Source of the DNA: Myxococcales bacterium
Lineage (GTDB): Bacteria > Myxococcota_A > Polyangia > GCA-2747355
Assembly: GCA_020431405.1 (NCBI GenBank)
Contig: JAGQIK010000357.1
Span: 1-50,322, forward strand
Reading direction: 5' to 3'
DNA length: 50,322 bases
The notes beneath the pieces are model-generated. The model had not been told where the DNA came from, ran no database searches, and saw only the letters and a program-made list of their open reading frames with translations. Below are positions 30,671-40,839 of the stretch, in pieces. The position numbers were made by a program, and so were the translations under genes. Numbering within the stretch: the first letter of the stretch is position 1; every line of letters starts with the position of its first letter.

Positions 30671-32038
30671 ATGCTGGCCTATCGCGTAATGCGCGCCTTC
30701 CTGCGGTTGGTCATTCGCGTCTTCTATCGCCAGGTGGAAGTGGTCGGCGCCGAGCACATCCCGCAGGACGGTCCGGTGATCTTCGCCGGCAACCACCCCA
30801 ACTCGCTGATCGACCCGGTGATGATCGTCGCTACCGCCGGGCGCTTCGTGCACTTCGCCGCCAAGGACGTGCTCTTTCGCAGCCGACTGCTGCGCGTCTT
30901 TCTCGACGCCCTCGGCGCGGTGCCGATCAAACGGCGCCAAGACCACGGCGCCGACGACGCCGGCGGCCAGGTCGACAACAGCGCCGCCTTCGACGCGCTC
31001 TTCGAGGTGCTCGCGCGCGGCGGCACCATGGGCATCTTCCCCGAGGGCATCAGCCACGACGCCTCGCAGCTGTCGCGCCTCAAGACCGGCGCGGCGCGCA
31101 TCGCGCTCGCCATGGCCAAGCGCCACCCCGAGCTGCCCGTGCGCATCGTGCCCTGCGGGCTCAACTTCATCCACCGGCGCCACTTTCGCAGCCGCGTGCT
31201 CGTGCAGTACGGGCCGCCCATCGAGATCGACGCCGAGCGCATCGCCGCCCATGACGCCGACGAGCGCGCCGCCGCGCGCGCCCTCACCGACGACATCGAT
31301 CAGGCCATCCGCGCGCTGACCGTCAACGCACCCGACTGGTCGACGCTGCGCGTGCTCGACGGCGTGCGCCGCCTCTATCAGCCGCCGCGCATCCCGCTCG
31401 CCCATCGCGTCGAGCTGGCGCGCCGCTTCGCCACGGTCTACGAGCGCGTGCGCGACGAGCCCGAGGTGGTGGGGCTGTTCGGGCGCGTGAAGAGCTACCT
31501 CGAGCGCCTCACCGATCTCGGCATCAGCGACGGCGACCTCAGCCGCCCGCCCCGCCCCGGCGCCGCGCTGCTCGGCGGGCTGCGCCAGCTGTGGTGGCTC
31601 TTCGTGTGGCTGCCGCTGGCTGCGCCGGGCGTGATCCTTCACGCCCCCATCGGCATCCTCGTCGGCTGGAGCAGCCAACGCTTCACGCCGCGCAAGGACG
31701 TCATCGGCACGACCAAGCTGCTGGTGGGCGTGCTGATGGTGCTGCTGATCTACGCCGGTCTGATCACCACGGCCGCGCTCACGTGGGGCCTCGCGGTCGC
31801 GCTCGCGACGGCGGCTGCGCTGCCGCTCTCGGGCTTCGCAACGATTCGCGTGCTCGAGCGCACCGCCTCGCTGCGCCGTTTGCTAACGCGCGTCGTGCGC
31901 GCGTTCTCGCTGCGCCGCGAGATGGCCGAGCTCAAGAGCGAGCGCGCCGCGCTCGAAGAGGCCGTGCTCGACGCCGTCGAGCGACACATCCCAGACGACA
32001 TGCAGCCGCTCTACCCCGAGCGGCTCGCGGCCCGCTAG
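30671..32038 (+). CDS. PlsC-like glycerophosphate acyltransferase
   Basis: 455 residues. The N-terminal acyltransferase domain (about 1-230) has NHPNSLIDP, the block I variant with five residues between His and Asp seen in one subgroup of the family. It also has FPEGISHDASQL with KTGAARIAL (block III) and IVPCGLNF (block IV). The C-terminal half (about 300-410) has hydrophobic helices (LWWLFVWLPLAAPGVILHAPIG, LLVGVLMVLLIYAGLITTAALTWG) and a coiled tail (EMAELKSERAALEEAVLDAV). It should transfer acyl chains to a glycerophosphate or lysophosphatidate at the cytoplasmic membrane. Substrate order is not known. It ends 3 bp from the convergent gene. Confidence 0.85.
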   Translation: MLAYRVMRAFLRLVIRVFYRQVEVVGAEHIPQDGPVIFAGNHPNSLIDPVMIVATAGRFVHFAAKDVLFRSRLLRVFLDALGAVPIKRRQDHGADDAGGQVDNSAAFDALFEVLARGGTMGIFPEGISHDASQLSRLKTGAARIALAMAKRHPELPVRIVPCGLNFIHRRHFRSRVLVQYGPPIEIDAERIAAHDADERAAARALTDDIDQAIRALTVNAPDWSTLRVLDGVRRLYQPPRIPLAHRVELARRFATVYERVRDEPEVVGLFGRVKSYLERLTDLGISDGDLSRPPRPGAALLGGLRQLWWLFVWLPLAAPGVILHAPIGILVGWSSQRFTPRKDVIGTTKLLVGVLMVLLIYAGLITTAALTWGLAVALATAAALPLSGFATIRVLERTASLRRLLTRVVRAFSLRREMAELKSERAALEEAVLDAVERHIPDDMQPLYPERLAAR

Positions 32039-32040
32039 CG

Positions 32041-33762
32041 CTAGCTGTCGCCGTAGCTGAGCGTGTAGGGCGTGCAGCTGATGCCGCCCGACGAGTAGAC
32101 GTGAATGCTGATCGTGCCCGACTCGTTGCCGGTGCCGAGGAACGAGCACTCGGGGTTGAGCCGCACCTGCTCGGCGAGCGAGCCCGCGTTGGTCGAGCAG
32201 CAGCCGGCGGTGCCCGTGGTGGCGCCCGGCACCCAGGCGCCCTCGGCGCAGCTGAGGTTGACCGAGTTGTTGTTGTCGCACTTGAAGTAGACGCACAGCT
32301 GGTAGTTGACGCCGTTGGGCATCACCAGGCGCACCTTGGGCTGCACGTCGCAGCCGGTGTTGTCGTTGACGTGGTAATAGAACCAGTCGCGGTCACCCGA
32401 GCCGTAGATCGTGGCGTTGATCGTGAAGTCGAGGCCCGCGCAGTCGCTGATCGAGCCGAGGTTGCGGCCCGGCTCGCTGTTGTTGGGCTCGTAGTTGTCG
32501 ACGATCGGCGTGCCCATACACACGCCCCCCGAGCAGGTGTCGTTGGTCGTGCACACGTTGTTGTCGTTGCAGGGACCGGTCTTGGGGTTGGGGAAGCAGG
32601 TGCCGGCGAAGCAGGCGCCCGTGTTGCATTGGTTGTCGAAGCTCGAGCAGTCCTTGGCCACACCCGCGCAAGCGCCGCCGCTGCACACGTCGTTGTCGGT
32701 GCAGAGGTTGTTGTCGTTGCAGGTGCCGCTCTTGGGCAGCGCCTGGCAGGTGCCGCTCACACAGACGCCGTTGTTGCACTGATCGCCGAAGCTCGAGCAG
32801 TCCTTCTGCGTGCCGACGCAGCTGCCGTTCTGGCAGGTGTCGTTGTCGGTGCACGGGTTGTTGTCGCTGCAGCTGCCGCTGGCCTTGGGTGCCTTGACGC
32901 ACGCGCCGCCCTGGCAGACGCCGTCGTTGCACTGGTCGGCGGCGGCTGTGCAGTCGCGCGGCGTGCCCACGCAGCTTCCGTTGAGGCAAACGTCGTTGTC
33001 GGTACAGGCGTTGTTGTCGTCGCAGGGATCGGTGGACGGCTGCTTGACGCAGGTGTCGTCGTTCTGAACGATGCCGCCGTTGCACTGGTCGTTGAGGTAC
33101 GAGCAGTCGATGATCACCGACAGGTCGAAGTTGCCGGCGTCGGAGGGGTTGATGCTGTCGACGCCGATGATGAAGTCGGCGTCGACAGTCGGCTTGAAGA
33201 TGATGCTCTCGGTCAAGTTGGCGCCCACCGGCTTGCTCAGCGCGCCGTCGCTGCCGCCGCTCGCGCAGTCGGCTTCGATGTCGGTCTGCACGCAGAGGGC
33301 GTCGGCGCCGAAGACGTAGAAGAAGCCGTCGAACTTCGGCTGCAGCCGGATCTCGTAGGTCTGTCCGGCCTTGAGCCGGATGCGGTAGTAGGCCTGCGGG
33401 CCGTCGAGCGCGAAGCTGCCGCCGCACTTGAGCGTGGCGAACTCGTCGACGAGGCCCGCCGTGGTCGACGACACCTTGGCCACGCCGCCGCTGAACGTCA
33501 TGCGTGTGGCGTTCTGGCACTTGTCGTTGAGACCGGTCGCCCCATCGACCGTGCTGTCGGGAGGCGGCGCGTCGACCGTGCCATCGGGTGAGCCCTGCTC
33601 GGGCCAGGCGTAGTCGTCGGTGGTGTCGGGTGTGGGCGTGATCTTCTGGTCGACGGCGCCGTCTGTGGTGCTGTCGCGAAGGCCAGCGTCGGTGGTGCCG
33701 CTCGAGCAGGCCGAGCTAGCGAGGGCGACGATCAGTGCGAGAACGCTAAGTCGTTTGAGCAC
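32041..33762 (-). CDS. Cys-rich repeat lipoprotein
   Basis: 573 residues from a GTG. The signal peptide has a lipobox (LASSACSS, Cys19) and an Asp/Pro/Thr linker. A beta-rich domain (about 80-225) precedes four to five tandem Cys-rich units of about 45-50 residues, each built as C-DNN-CT-ND-C-GxCxG then DC-DQCN-G-C-G-C (bases about 32510-33040). A pre-peptidase-C-like domain (DNYEPNNSEPGRNLGSISDC, YGSGDRDWFYYHV) forms the C-terminus, a type common in secreted myxobacterial proteins and thought to bind surfaces. It is probably displayed on the cell surface. The function is unknown. Confidence 0.75.
   Translation of the reverse strand: MLKRLSVLALIVALASSACSSGTTDAGLRDSTTDGAVDQKITPTPDTTDDYAWPEQGSPDGTVDAPPPDSTVDGATGLNDKCQNATRMTFSGGVAKVSSTTAGLVDEFATLKCGGSFALDGPQAYYRIRLKAGQTYEIRLQPKFDGFFYVFGADALCVQTDIEADCASGGSDGALSKPVGANLTESIIFKPTVDADFIIGVDSINPSDAGNFDLSVIIDCSYLNDQCNGGIVQNDDTCVKQPSTDPCDDNNACTDNDVCLNGSCVGTPRDCTAAADQCNDGVCQGGACVKAPKASGSCSDNNPCTDNDTCQNGSCVGTQKDCSSFGDQCNNGVCVSGTCQALPKSGTCNDNNLCTDNDVCSGGACAGVAKDCSSFDNQCNTGACFAGTCFPNPKTGPCNDNNVCTTNDTCSGGVCMGTPIVDNYEPNNSEPGRNLGSISDCAGLDFTINATIYGSGDRDWFYYHVNDNTGCDVQPKVRLVMPNGVNYQLCVYFKCDNNNSVNLSCAEGAWVPGATTGTAGCCSTNAGSLAEQVRLNPECSFLGTGNESGTISIHVYSSGGISCTPYTLSYGDS
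32510..33040 (-). repeat. tandem Cys-rich coding repeats
   Basis: Four to five units of about 130-150 bp encode the disulfide-rich modules of the lipoprotein starting at 33762. Sequence identity is high at short cores such as GTTGTTGTCGTTGCA (plus strand), so recombination could change the number of units. Confidence 0.65.
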
Positions 33763-33816
33763 AGCACCGTTCAGTATCCCAGATGACCGCCCGAGGAGAA
33801 AGGACGGCGCTCACAA

Positions 33817-36384
<2,568 letters not shown>

Positions 36385-36431
36385 GGCCACCGAGCATGGC
36401 CGAGGCGGGACCTAGACGCCAGTGGTCGCGC

Positions 36432-36437
36432 TACACT
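36432..36437 (+). promoter_or_regulatory. -10-like TACACT, 6 nt before GTG
   Basis: TACACT, then six bases, then the GTG at 36444. No ribosome site or clear -35 element is seen. It identifies GTG 36444 as the start of the kinase gene and suggests a leaderless transcript. Confidence 0.5.
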
Positions 36438-36443
36438 GCCCGC

Positions 36444-37550
36444 GTGACCAAGCTGCGCGAAGGCTACGAGATCGACCGAGCCGCCGTGCGCCGCTACGTG
36501 CGCCGTCTGTTCGGTGAGGACGACGCCGAGCTGCTCGAGCTGCGCGAGCTGGCCGCCAGCACGCAGGAGTCGCTCAAGGACTACGGATACGGCAAGCCAT
36601 TGCTGGCGCGCGTCGCGCGCGCGGGCGGCAGCGAGACAAACGTCGTGATCCGGACGATGAGCCCCGACCCCTTCGGCCACGACCGGCGCGCCGATCGCGT
36701 TGGCGCGCTGGTGCTCGACTACGACACCTTTGGCCAGATGCCGCGCCACATCCAGCCGCTCGACATCGGCCTCTTCGACGACGACGGCGAGATGCGCAGC
36801 ATCGCGAGCGGCGAGCCGTTCCTCGTCACGACCTACGTCGAGGGCGAGCTCTACGCCCACGACCTCAAGGCGCTGCAGGGCGCAGACCGCGCCGACGCCC
36901 GCGACGTCGAGCGCGCCGAGGCGCTGGCCGACTATCTGGCGGCGCTGCACGCGACGACCGAGGATGGGACACGCGGGCTGCGCGCCATGCGCGACACGGT
37001 GGGCAGCGGCGAGGGGATTTTCGGCCTCTGCGACAGCTACCCGCGCGGGCACGCCATCGCCAGCGCCGAGCGCCTCGAAGGCATCGAGCGCGCCTGCGTG
37101 AGCTGGCGCTGGAAGCTGCGCGATCGCGTCGAGCGGCGCGCGCGCCGCACCCACGGCGACTTTCACCCCTTCAACATCCTCTTTCGCGACGGCAGCGACT
37201 TCACGGTGCTCGACTGCAGCCGCGGCGGCGCCGGCGAGCCCGCCGACGACGTCACCTGCCTTTCGATCAACTACCTTTTCTTCGCGTTGGCGGGCGGCGC
37301 CGAGCGCTTCGAGGGCGCGCTGCGTACGCTGTGGGACACGTTCTTCGCGCGCTACCTGGCACGCAGCGGTGACGCCGAGGTGCTCGAGATGGTGGCGCCG
37401 TTCTTCGCCTGGCGCGGCCTCGTGGTCGCTTCTCCGGTGTGGTACCCCAACGTCAGCGACACGGTACGCGAGCGGCTGCTGTGCTTCATCGAGCGCCTGC
37501 TCGCCGGCGAAGCGTTCGACCCGGCACGCGTCGACGAGCTGCTGCGATGA
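36444..37550 (+). CDS. aminoglycoside-phosphotransferase-like small-molecule kinase
   Basis: 368 residues from GTG 36444, 6 nt after TACACT; the 36378 start would overlap the SecA gene. The APH/choline-kinase fold shows in THGDFHPFNILFRDG (catalytic Asp239, Asn244) and TVLDCSRGGAGEPADDVTCLS, where the metal-binding Asp is in LDC. ETNVVIRTMS and FLVTTYVEGELYAHDL are in the N-lobe. It should phosphorylate a small hydroxyl compound; an aminoglycoside is not implied. Its stop overlaps the next gene by ATGA. Fused proteins joining an APH-like and a P-loop kinase domain are known in bacteria, so this may be a split form. Confidence 0.8.
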   Translation: MTKLREGYEIDRAAVRRYVRRLFGEDDAELLELRELAASTQESLKDYGYGKPLLARVARAGGSETNVVIRTMSPDPFGHDRRADRVGALVLDYDTFGQMPRHIQPLDIGLFDDDGEMRSIASGEPFLVTTYVEGELYAHDLKALQGADRADARDVERAEALADYLAALHATTEDGTRGLRAMRDTVGSGEGIFGLCDSYPRGHAIASAERLEGIERACVSWRWKLRDRVERRARRTHGDFHPFNILFRDGSDFTVLDCSRGGAGEPADDVTCLSINYLFFALAGGAERFEGALRTLWDTFFARYLARSGDAEVLEMVAPFFAWRGLVVASPVWYPNVSDTVRERLLCFIERLLAGEAFDPARVDELLR

Positions 37551-38095
37551 GCGGCGCCGTGGTGTGGATCACCGGCGTGCCCGCCAGCGGCAAGACCACG
37601 CTGGCTCGCGGGCTGGTCGCCGAGCTGCAGCGCCGCGGCGTGGTCACGCTGTGGCTCGACAGCGACGACCTCCGCGGCGTGATCCCTGCCGACTACAGCG
37701 AGAGCGGGCGCGACGCGTTCTACGGCGCGCTCGGTCACATCGCGCGGCTCGGCGCCGAAGGCGGCAGCCTCGTGATCGTCTCGGCGACCGCTTCGAGACG
37801 ACGCTACCGCGATCAAGCTCGCGCGCAGGTGATGCGCTTCTTCGAGATCTATCTGCGCTGCGACCCGGCTGCGCTGCGCGGCGAGCGCGACATCAAGGGC
37901 CTCTACGCGCGCGCCGACGCCGGCGAGCTCGACGCGCTGCCCGGCGCGAGCGCCCCTTTCGAGCCGCCCGAAGACGCGCAGCTGACGCTCGACACCGAAG
38001 CGCTCGACGCGCGGGCAGCCCTCGCGCAGGCAACGCGCTGGCTCGAGCTTCAAGTGCTCGCCACTTGCAAAACCGGCGAAACGCACGGTACATAG
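37547..38095 (+). CDS. APS-kinase-like P-loop kinase
   Basis: 182 residues starting at the ATGA overlap. Walker A is GVPASGKTT. The CysC-like order continues with WLDSDDLRGVIPADYSESGRD, where APS kinases have LDGDNxR; IVSATASRRRYRDQAR; and CDPAALRGERDIKGLYARA followed by ASAPFEPPEDAQLTLDTE, which is characteristic of adenylylsulfate kinase. Because the D-N-x-R motif is changed to D-D-L-R and there is no sulfurylase gene here, the substrate may not be APS. Coupling to the APH-like kinase suggests that the two act on the same or successive substrates. Confidence 0.8.
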   Translation: MSGAVVWITGVPASGKTTLARGLVAELQRRGVVTLWLDSDDLRGVIPADYSESGRDAFYGALGHIARLGAEGGSLVIVSATASRRRYRDQARAQVMRFFEIYLRCDPAALRGERDIKGLYARADAGELDALPGASAPFEPPEDAQLTLDTEALDARAALAQATRWLELQVLATCKTGETHGT

Positions 38096-38124
38096 CGGTC
38101 GTCGGGAGCAAGGCTAAGGCCCAC

Positions 38125-39222
38125 ATGACACCTGTCGGCCCGATCGTACACGTCCCGGTGTTCGCGCCGTCCGAAGTCAGCCAGCACACCATCGAGTACA
38201 TGGTCGAGCTGGCGAGCGCGTCGCTGCACACCTACTACGAGCACGGACACGACCTGCCCGTGATCGTCTCGACCAACGACACGCGAGTCGTTGAAGGCCT
38301 CGACGTGTTCAAGCGTCTCGCCGGCCACGACTTCGAGCTGCTCGTCGTCTCGCGCGACGACCTCGTCGCGCAGTTTCCGCGCGCGACGTGGCATCTAGAA
38401 AAGCGCGGCCTGGTGGCGATGCTGTTCTCCAAGTTCTACGGGTTGCTCGAGCCGTTCGCCGAGCGAATGATCCACATCGACTTCGACGTGCTGTACACGC
38501 GGCGCGCCAACCTGCAGGCGCTGCTGGCCGACGGACGCGACGTCACGCTGGTCAGCGTCACGGCGCTCGGCGAGACGCACCGCTGGCAGGTATCGCCGCA
38601 GGTCGCCGACACGTTCGGCATCGGGCAAGCGGCACGCGACCAGTCGCACGAGTGGCTCAACACCGGCGTCATCGGCATGCAGGGCGCCGGGCGCGACGCC
38701 TGCGCCCGCGCGGTCGACACCTACCTCGACCACGCCGAGCCGGAGCGCGAGTACATGTTCCCCGACGAGGCGCTGCTCAACGCGCTCGCACTCGCCGATC
38801 GGTCGCCCATCTCGCTGCTCGACGATCACACGCTCAACTTCCGCGCCTACGATCTGCAGCGCGATCCCGCGTGGATCGACTCCTGCCAGCTGCTGCATTT
38901 TCACGGCTTCAAGCCGCACCGCTATCGCCACGCGAGCAGCGACAACGCGCTGCCTTGCGGCTACGAGCGCATCAGCGAGCGCCTCTGCGTCGAGCTGCCG
39001 CAGGCCGAGCACGGCGGCGTTGGCACCCGGGACGCGCTGCGCAAAAACGGCGCGCTGCACATGGCGGCGATGCTCTGGGTGCGCAAGCTGCACGCCGCCT
39101 GGCGCGGAGCTAACGAGCTTCTGCCGATGCAGGCCGCCGTGCCGCTAGACGTGGCAGAGAGCGAGTACTTCCGGCTCGGCGACGAGCTCGGCATCGCCCG
39201 CGAGGCTGCAGCCCAGCTCTAG
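38125..39222 (+). CDS. glycosyltransferase-like protein with DxD motif
   Basis: 365 residues from ATG 38125; GGGAG and AAGG sequences lie upstream. MTPVGPIVHVPVFAPSEVSQHTIEYM begins a GT-A-like fold. The DxD-type motif is IDFDVL (Asp119 and Asp121) in ERMIHIDFDVLYTRRANL. EWLNTGVIGMQGAG and YMFPDEALLNALA follow, and then LLHFHGFKPHRY, the His-rich end that binds metal in the GT8 type. It probably moves a sugar from a nucleotide-sugar to an unknown acceptor in the cytoplasm. Distance (29 bp) and direction suggest co-transcription with the two kinases. Confidence 0.72.
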   Translation: MTPVGPIVHVPVFAPSEVSQHTIEYMVELASASLHTYYEHGHDLPVIVSTNDTRVVEGLDVFKRLAGHDFELLVVSRDDLVAQFPRATWHLEKRGLVAMLFSKFYGLLEPFAERMIHIDFDVLYTRRANLQALLADGRDVTLVSVTALGETHRWQVSPQVADTFGIGQAARDQSHEWLNTGVIGMQGAGRDACARAVDTYLDHAEPEREYMFPDEALLNALALADRSPISLLDDHTLNFRAYDLQRDPAWIDSCQLLHFHGFKPHRYRHASSDNALPCGYERISERLCVELPQAEHGGVGTRDALRKNGALHMAAMLWVRKLHAAWRGANELLPMQAAVPLDVAESEYFRLGDELGIAREAAAQL

Positions 39223-39234
39223 CTAGCCGACGCC

Positions 39235-40839
39235 TTAACGCGATCCGCTCTGCTGCTCGCGCTGCGGATCGACGCCCGTCTCGGCGAGCGCCTTGGCCGC
39301 CGCCGAGAGTGCATCGCGCTTCCACTGGCGCATCTTGCGCGTGCTGACGCCGTAGGCCTTGCTCGCCTCGCCCTCGGTGAGCTCGCCGGACAGCAGGTCG
39401 AGCACCAGCTGGCGCTTCTGCTTGCGTCCCCAGCGCTGATCGCGCGCCAACGCGGCGTTGGGCGTGGTGTGATCACTGAGCCGACCACCCTCGATCTTGG
39501 CCATCACCGTCTCGGGCACGGCCCAGCGCGGCACGACGACGCTGGTGACGTACTCGCGGAAGTAGTCGCCGTACATGTGAAGGTGACCCTTGTCGCCGGC
39601 GTCGACGCCCCAGCTGTTGTCGATCTTCCACTTGCGCACGCCGTTTCCGCGCGCGGCGCGGTCGTAGGCGGTGATCGCCATCAGGTGATTGGTCGGCGAC
39701 ACGCCGCCACGCAGCCGCGTCTTCTTGCTCAACCGCGGCGCCTCGATGAACGGCTTGTAGTTGAAGGCCGAGACGCTGAGGATGCCTTGGCCCTCTTTGG
39801 GCAGATTGTCGCCCTCGACGCGGTGGCGGTTGTCCTTGCTGACGTTGGTCGAAAAGGCCACCGCCTCGCCGCCGTCGATGGTGCGACGCACGACGTCTTC
39901 GAGCACCTGCAACGGCACGTAGCTGGCCTGGTGCACCAGCGCGCCGCCTTTGGAGCGCCAGCGCGACGTGTGGTAGTCGCTGATGCGCGGATCGTGGTTG
40001 AGGCGCACGTAGCTCAGGTCGTTATCGGTAAGTCCGAGGTGCTGGCGCAGGTACTGCTGCGGCGTCAGCTGCGACCGCCCGACGGCGACCTGCGCCGGCG
40101 GCTTGCCGAGCGTCGTGTCGAGCAGCTGGATGATCTTCTGCTCGTAGCGCGCGGCGATGGCGCTGCGTTTCTGCTGTGCCTGCTCGCTGCGGCCCTGCAC
40201 CTTGATCATCGCGCCCTGCGCGTTGGCGACCAGCGTGGTCAGCCTGCGCAGCAGCACGCCGCTCTTGTTGGCGTCGAAGCTCGAGGGCATCGCGCTCTCG
40301 GGCACGATGCCGTGCTGCTTGATGATCTTGTTGGCGTAGGCGTACCAGCCACCCTCGCCCAGCGAGTCGCTGGCGTAGTCGGGATCGGGCGTACGGCCGT
40401 GGGAAAGCTCGCTCGCGATGTGGCCGAGCATCGCGGTGGCCTGCATGCGCAGGGCGTGATGATTGACGAAGCTGACGCTCAAGTGCTCGGCCGCGCGCCC
40501 GCTGCGCTGCAGCGACTTGCTGCGCATCACCAGCTCGCTGCCGAAGATCCAGCAGCGCCCGCTCTGCTTCTGATCACGCGCCACGTGCGGCAGCCGCTCG
40601 AGGGGGATCGCGTTGCTGTAGCTGGTGTTGTGGCGGCGCAAGAACGAGCGCCGGAAGGCCATCGCCTTGAGGCCGACCTTTTGAATCGCCTTGAGCTTGA
40701 CCTGCGCGGGCAACGCGAAGCGCTGCCTATCGGTGAGCTGGCTCAGGCGAACGCGCTGCTGCCCGCTCGGCGGCGTGGCCTGCGCGCGCGCGCCCAGCGC
40801 GAACAGCAACGCGAGGATCAAAACCAGCTGCGCTCTCAT
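39235..40839 (-). CDS. exported bleomycin-hydrolase-like cysteine protease with HTH-like tail
   Basis: 534 residues; its ATG overlaps the upstream stop as ATGA (40839-40836). The signal peptide is MRAQLVLILALLFALGARA. The C1B papain-like domain keeps all catalytic residues: Cys96 in QKQSGRCWIFG, His385 in SPTNHLMAITAYD and Asn408 in KIDNSWGVDAGDKGHLHMY. EYVTSVVVPR marks the usual end of the bleomycin hydrolase fold. The last 72 residues (from about 463, bases 39453-39238) are extra: RWGRKQKRQLVLDLLSGEL, then EGEASKAYGVSTRKMRQWKR, a pattern of a helix-turn-helix as in transposase or SciP/DUF1153 proteins. Cytoplasmic bleomycin hydrolases lack a signal peptide and this tail. The upstream gene is its paralogue. 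Confidence 0.88.
   Translation of the reverse strand: MRAQLVLILALLFALGARAQATPPSGQQRVRLSQLTDRQRFALPAQVKLKAIQKVGLKAMAFRRSFLRRHNTSYSNAIPLERLPHVARDQKQSGRCWIFGSELVMRSKSLQRSGRAAEHLSVSFVNHHALRMQATAMLGHIASELSHGRTPDPDYASDSLGEGGWYAYANKIIKQHGIVPESAMPSSFDANKSGVLLRRLTTLVANAQGAMIKVQGRSEQAQQKRSAIAARYEQKIIQLLDTTLGKPPAQVAVGRSQLTPQQYLRQHLGLTDNDLSYVRLNHDPRISDYHTSRWRSKGGALVHQASYVPLQVLEDVVRRTIDGGEAVAFSTNVSKDNRHRVEGDNLPKEGQGILSVSAFNYKPFIEAPRLSKKTRLRGGVSPTNHLMAITAYDRAARGNGVRKWKIDNSWGVDAGDKGHLHMYGDYFREYVTSVVVPRWAVPETVMAKIEGGRLSDHTTPNAALARDQRWGRKQKRQLVLDLLSGELTEGEASKAYGVSTRKMRQWKRDALSAAAKALAETGVDPQREQQSGSR

Noticed and set aside
29567-31678. 2-kb upstream extension of the VWA frame on the minus strand
   Set aside because: It is antisense to the acyltransferase and small lipoprotein genes. 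The VWA protein has its own signal peptide and lipobox at ATG 29566.
32510-33040. Regular repeats that resemble a CRISPR array at first sight
   Set aside because: They are coding, in frame, and encode Cys-rich modules. Units are too long and diverged, and no cas gene is nearby.
37540-37555. Frameshift splitting one fused kinase gene
   Set aside because: The junction is a standard ATGA overlap, both halves have complete domains, and the second begins with a proper Met before the Walker A strand.
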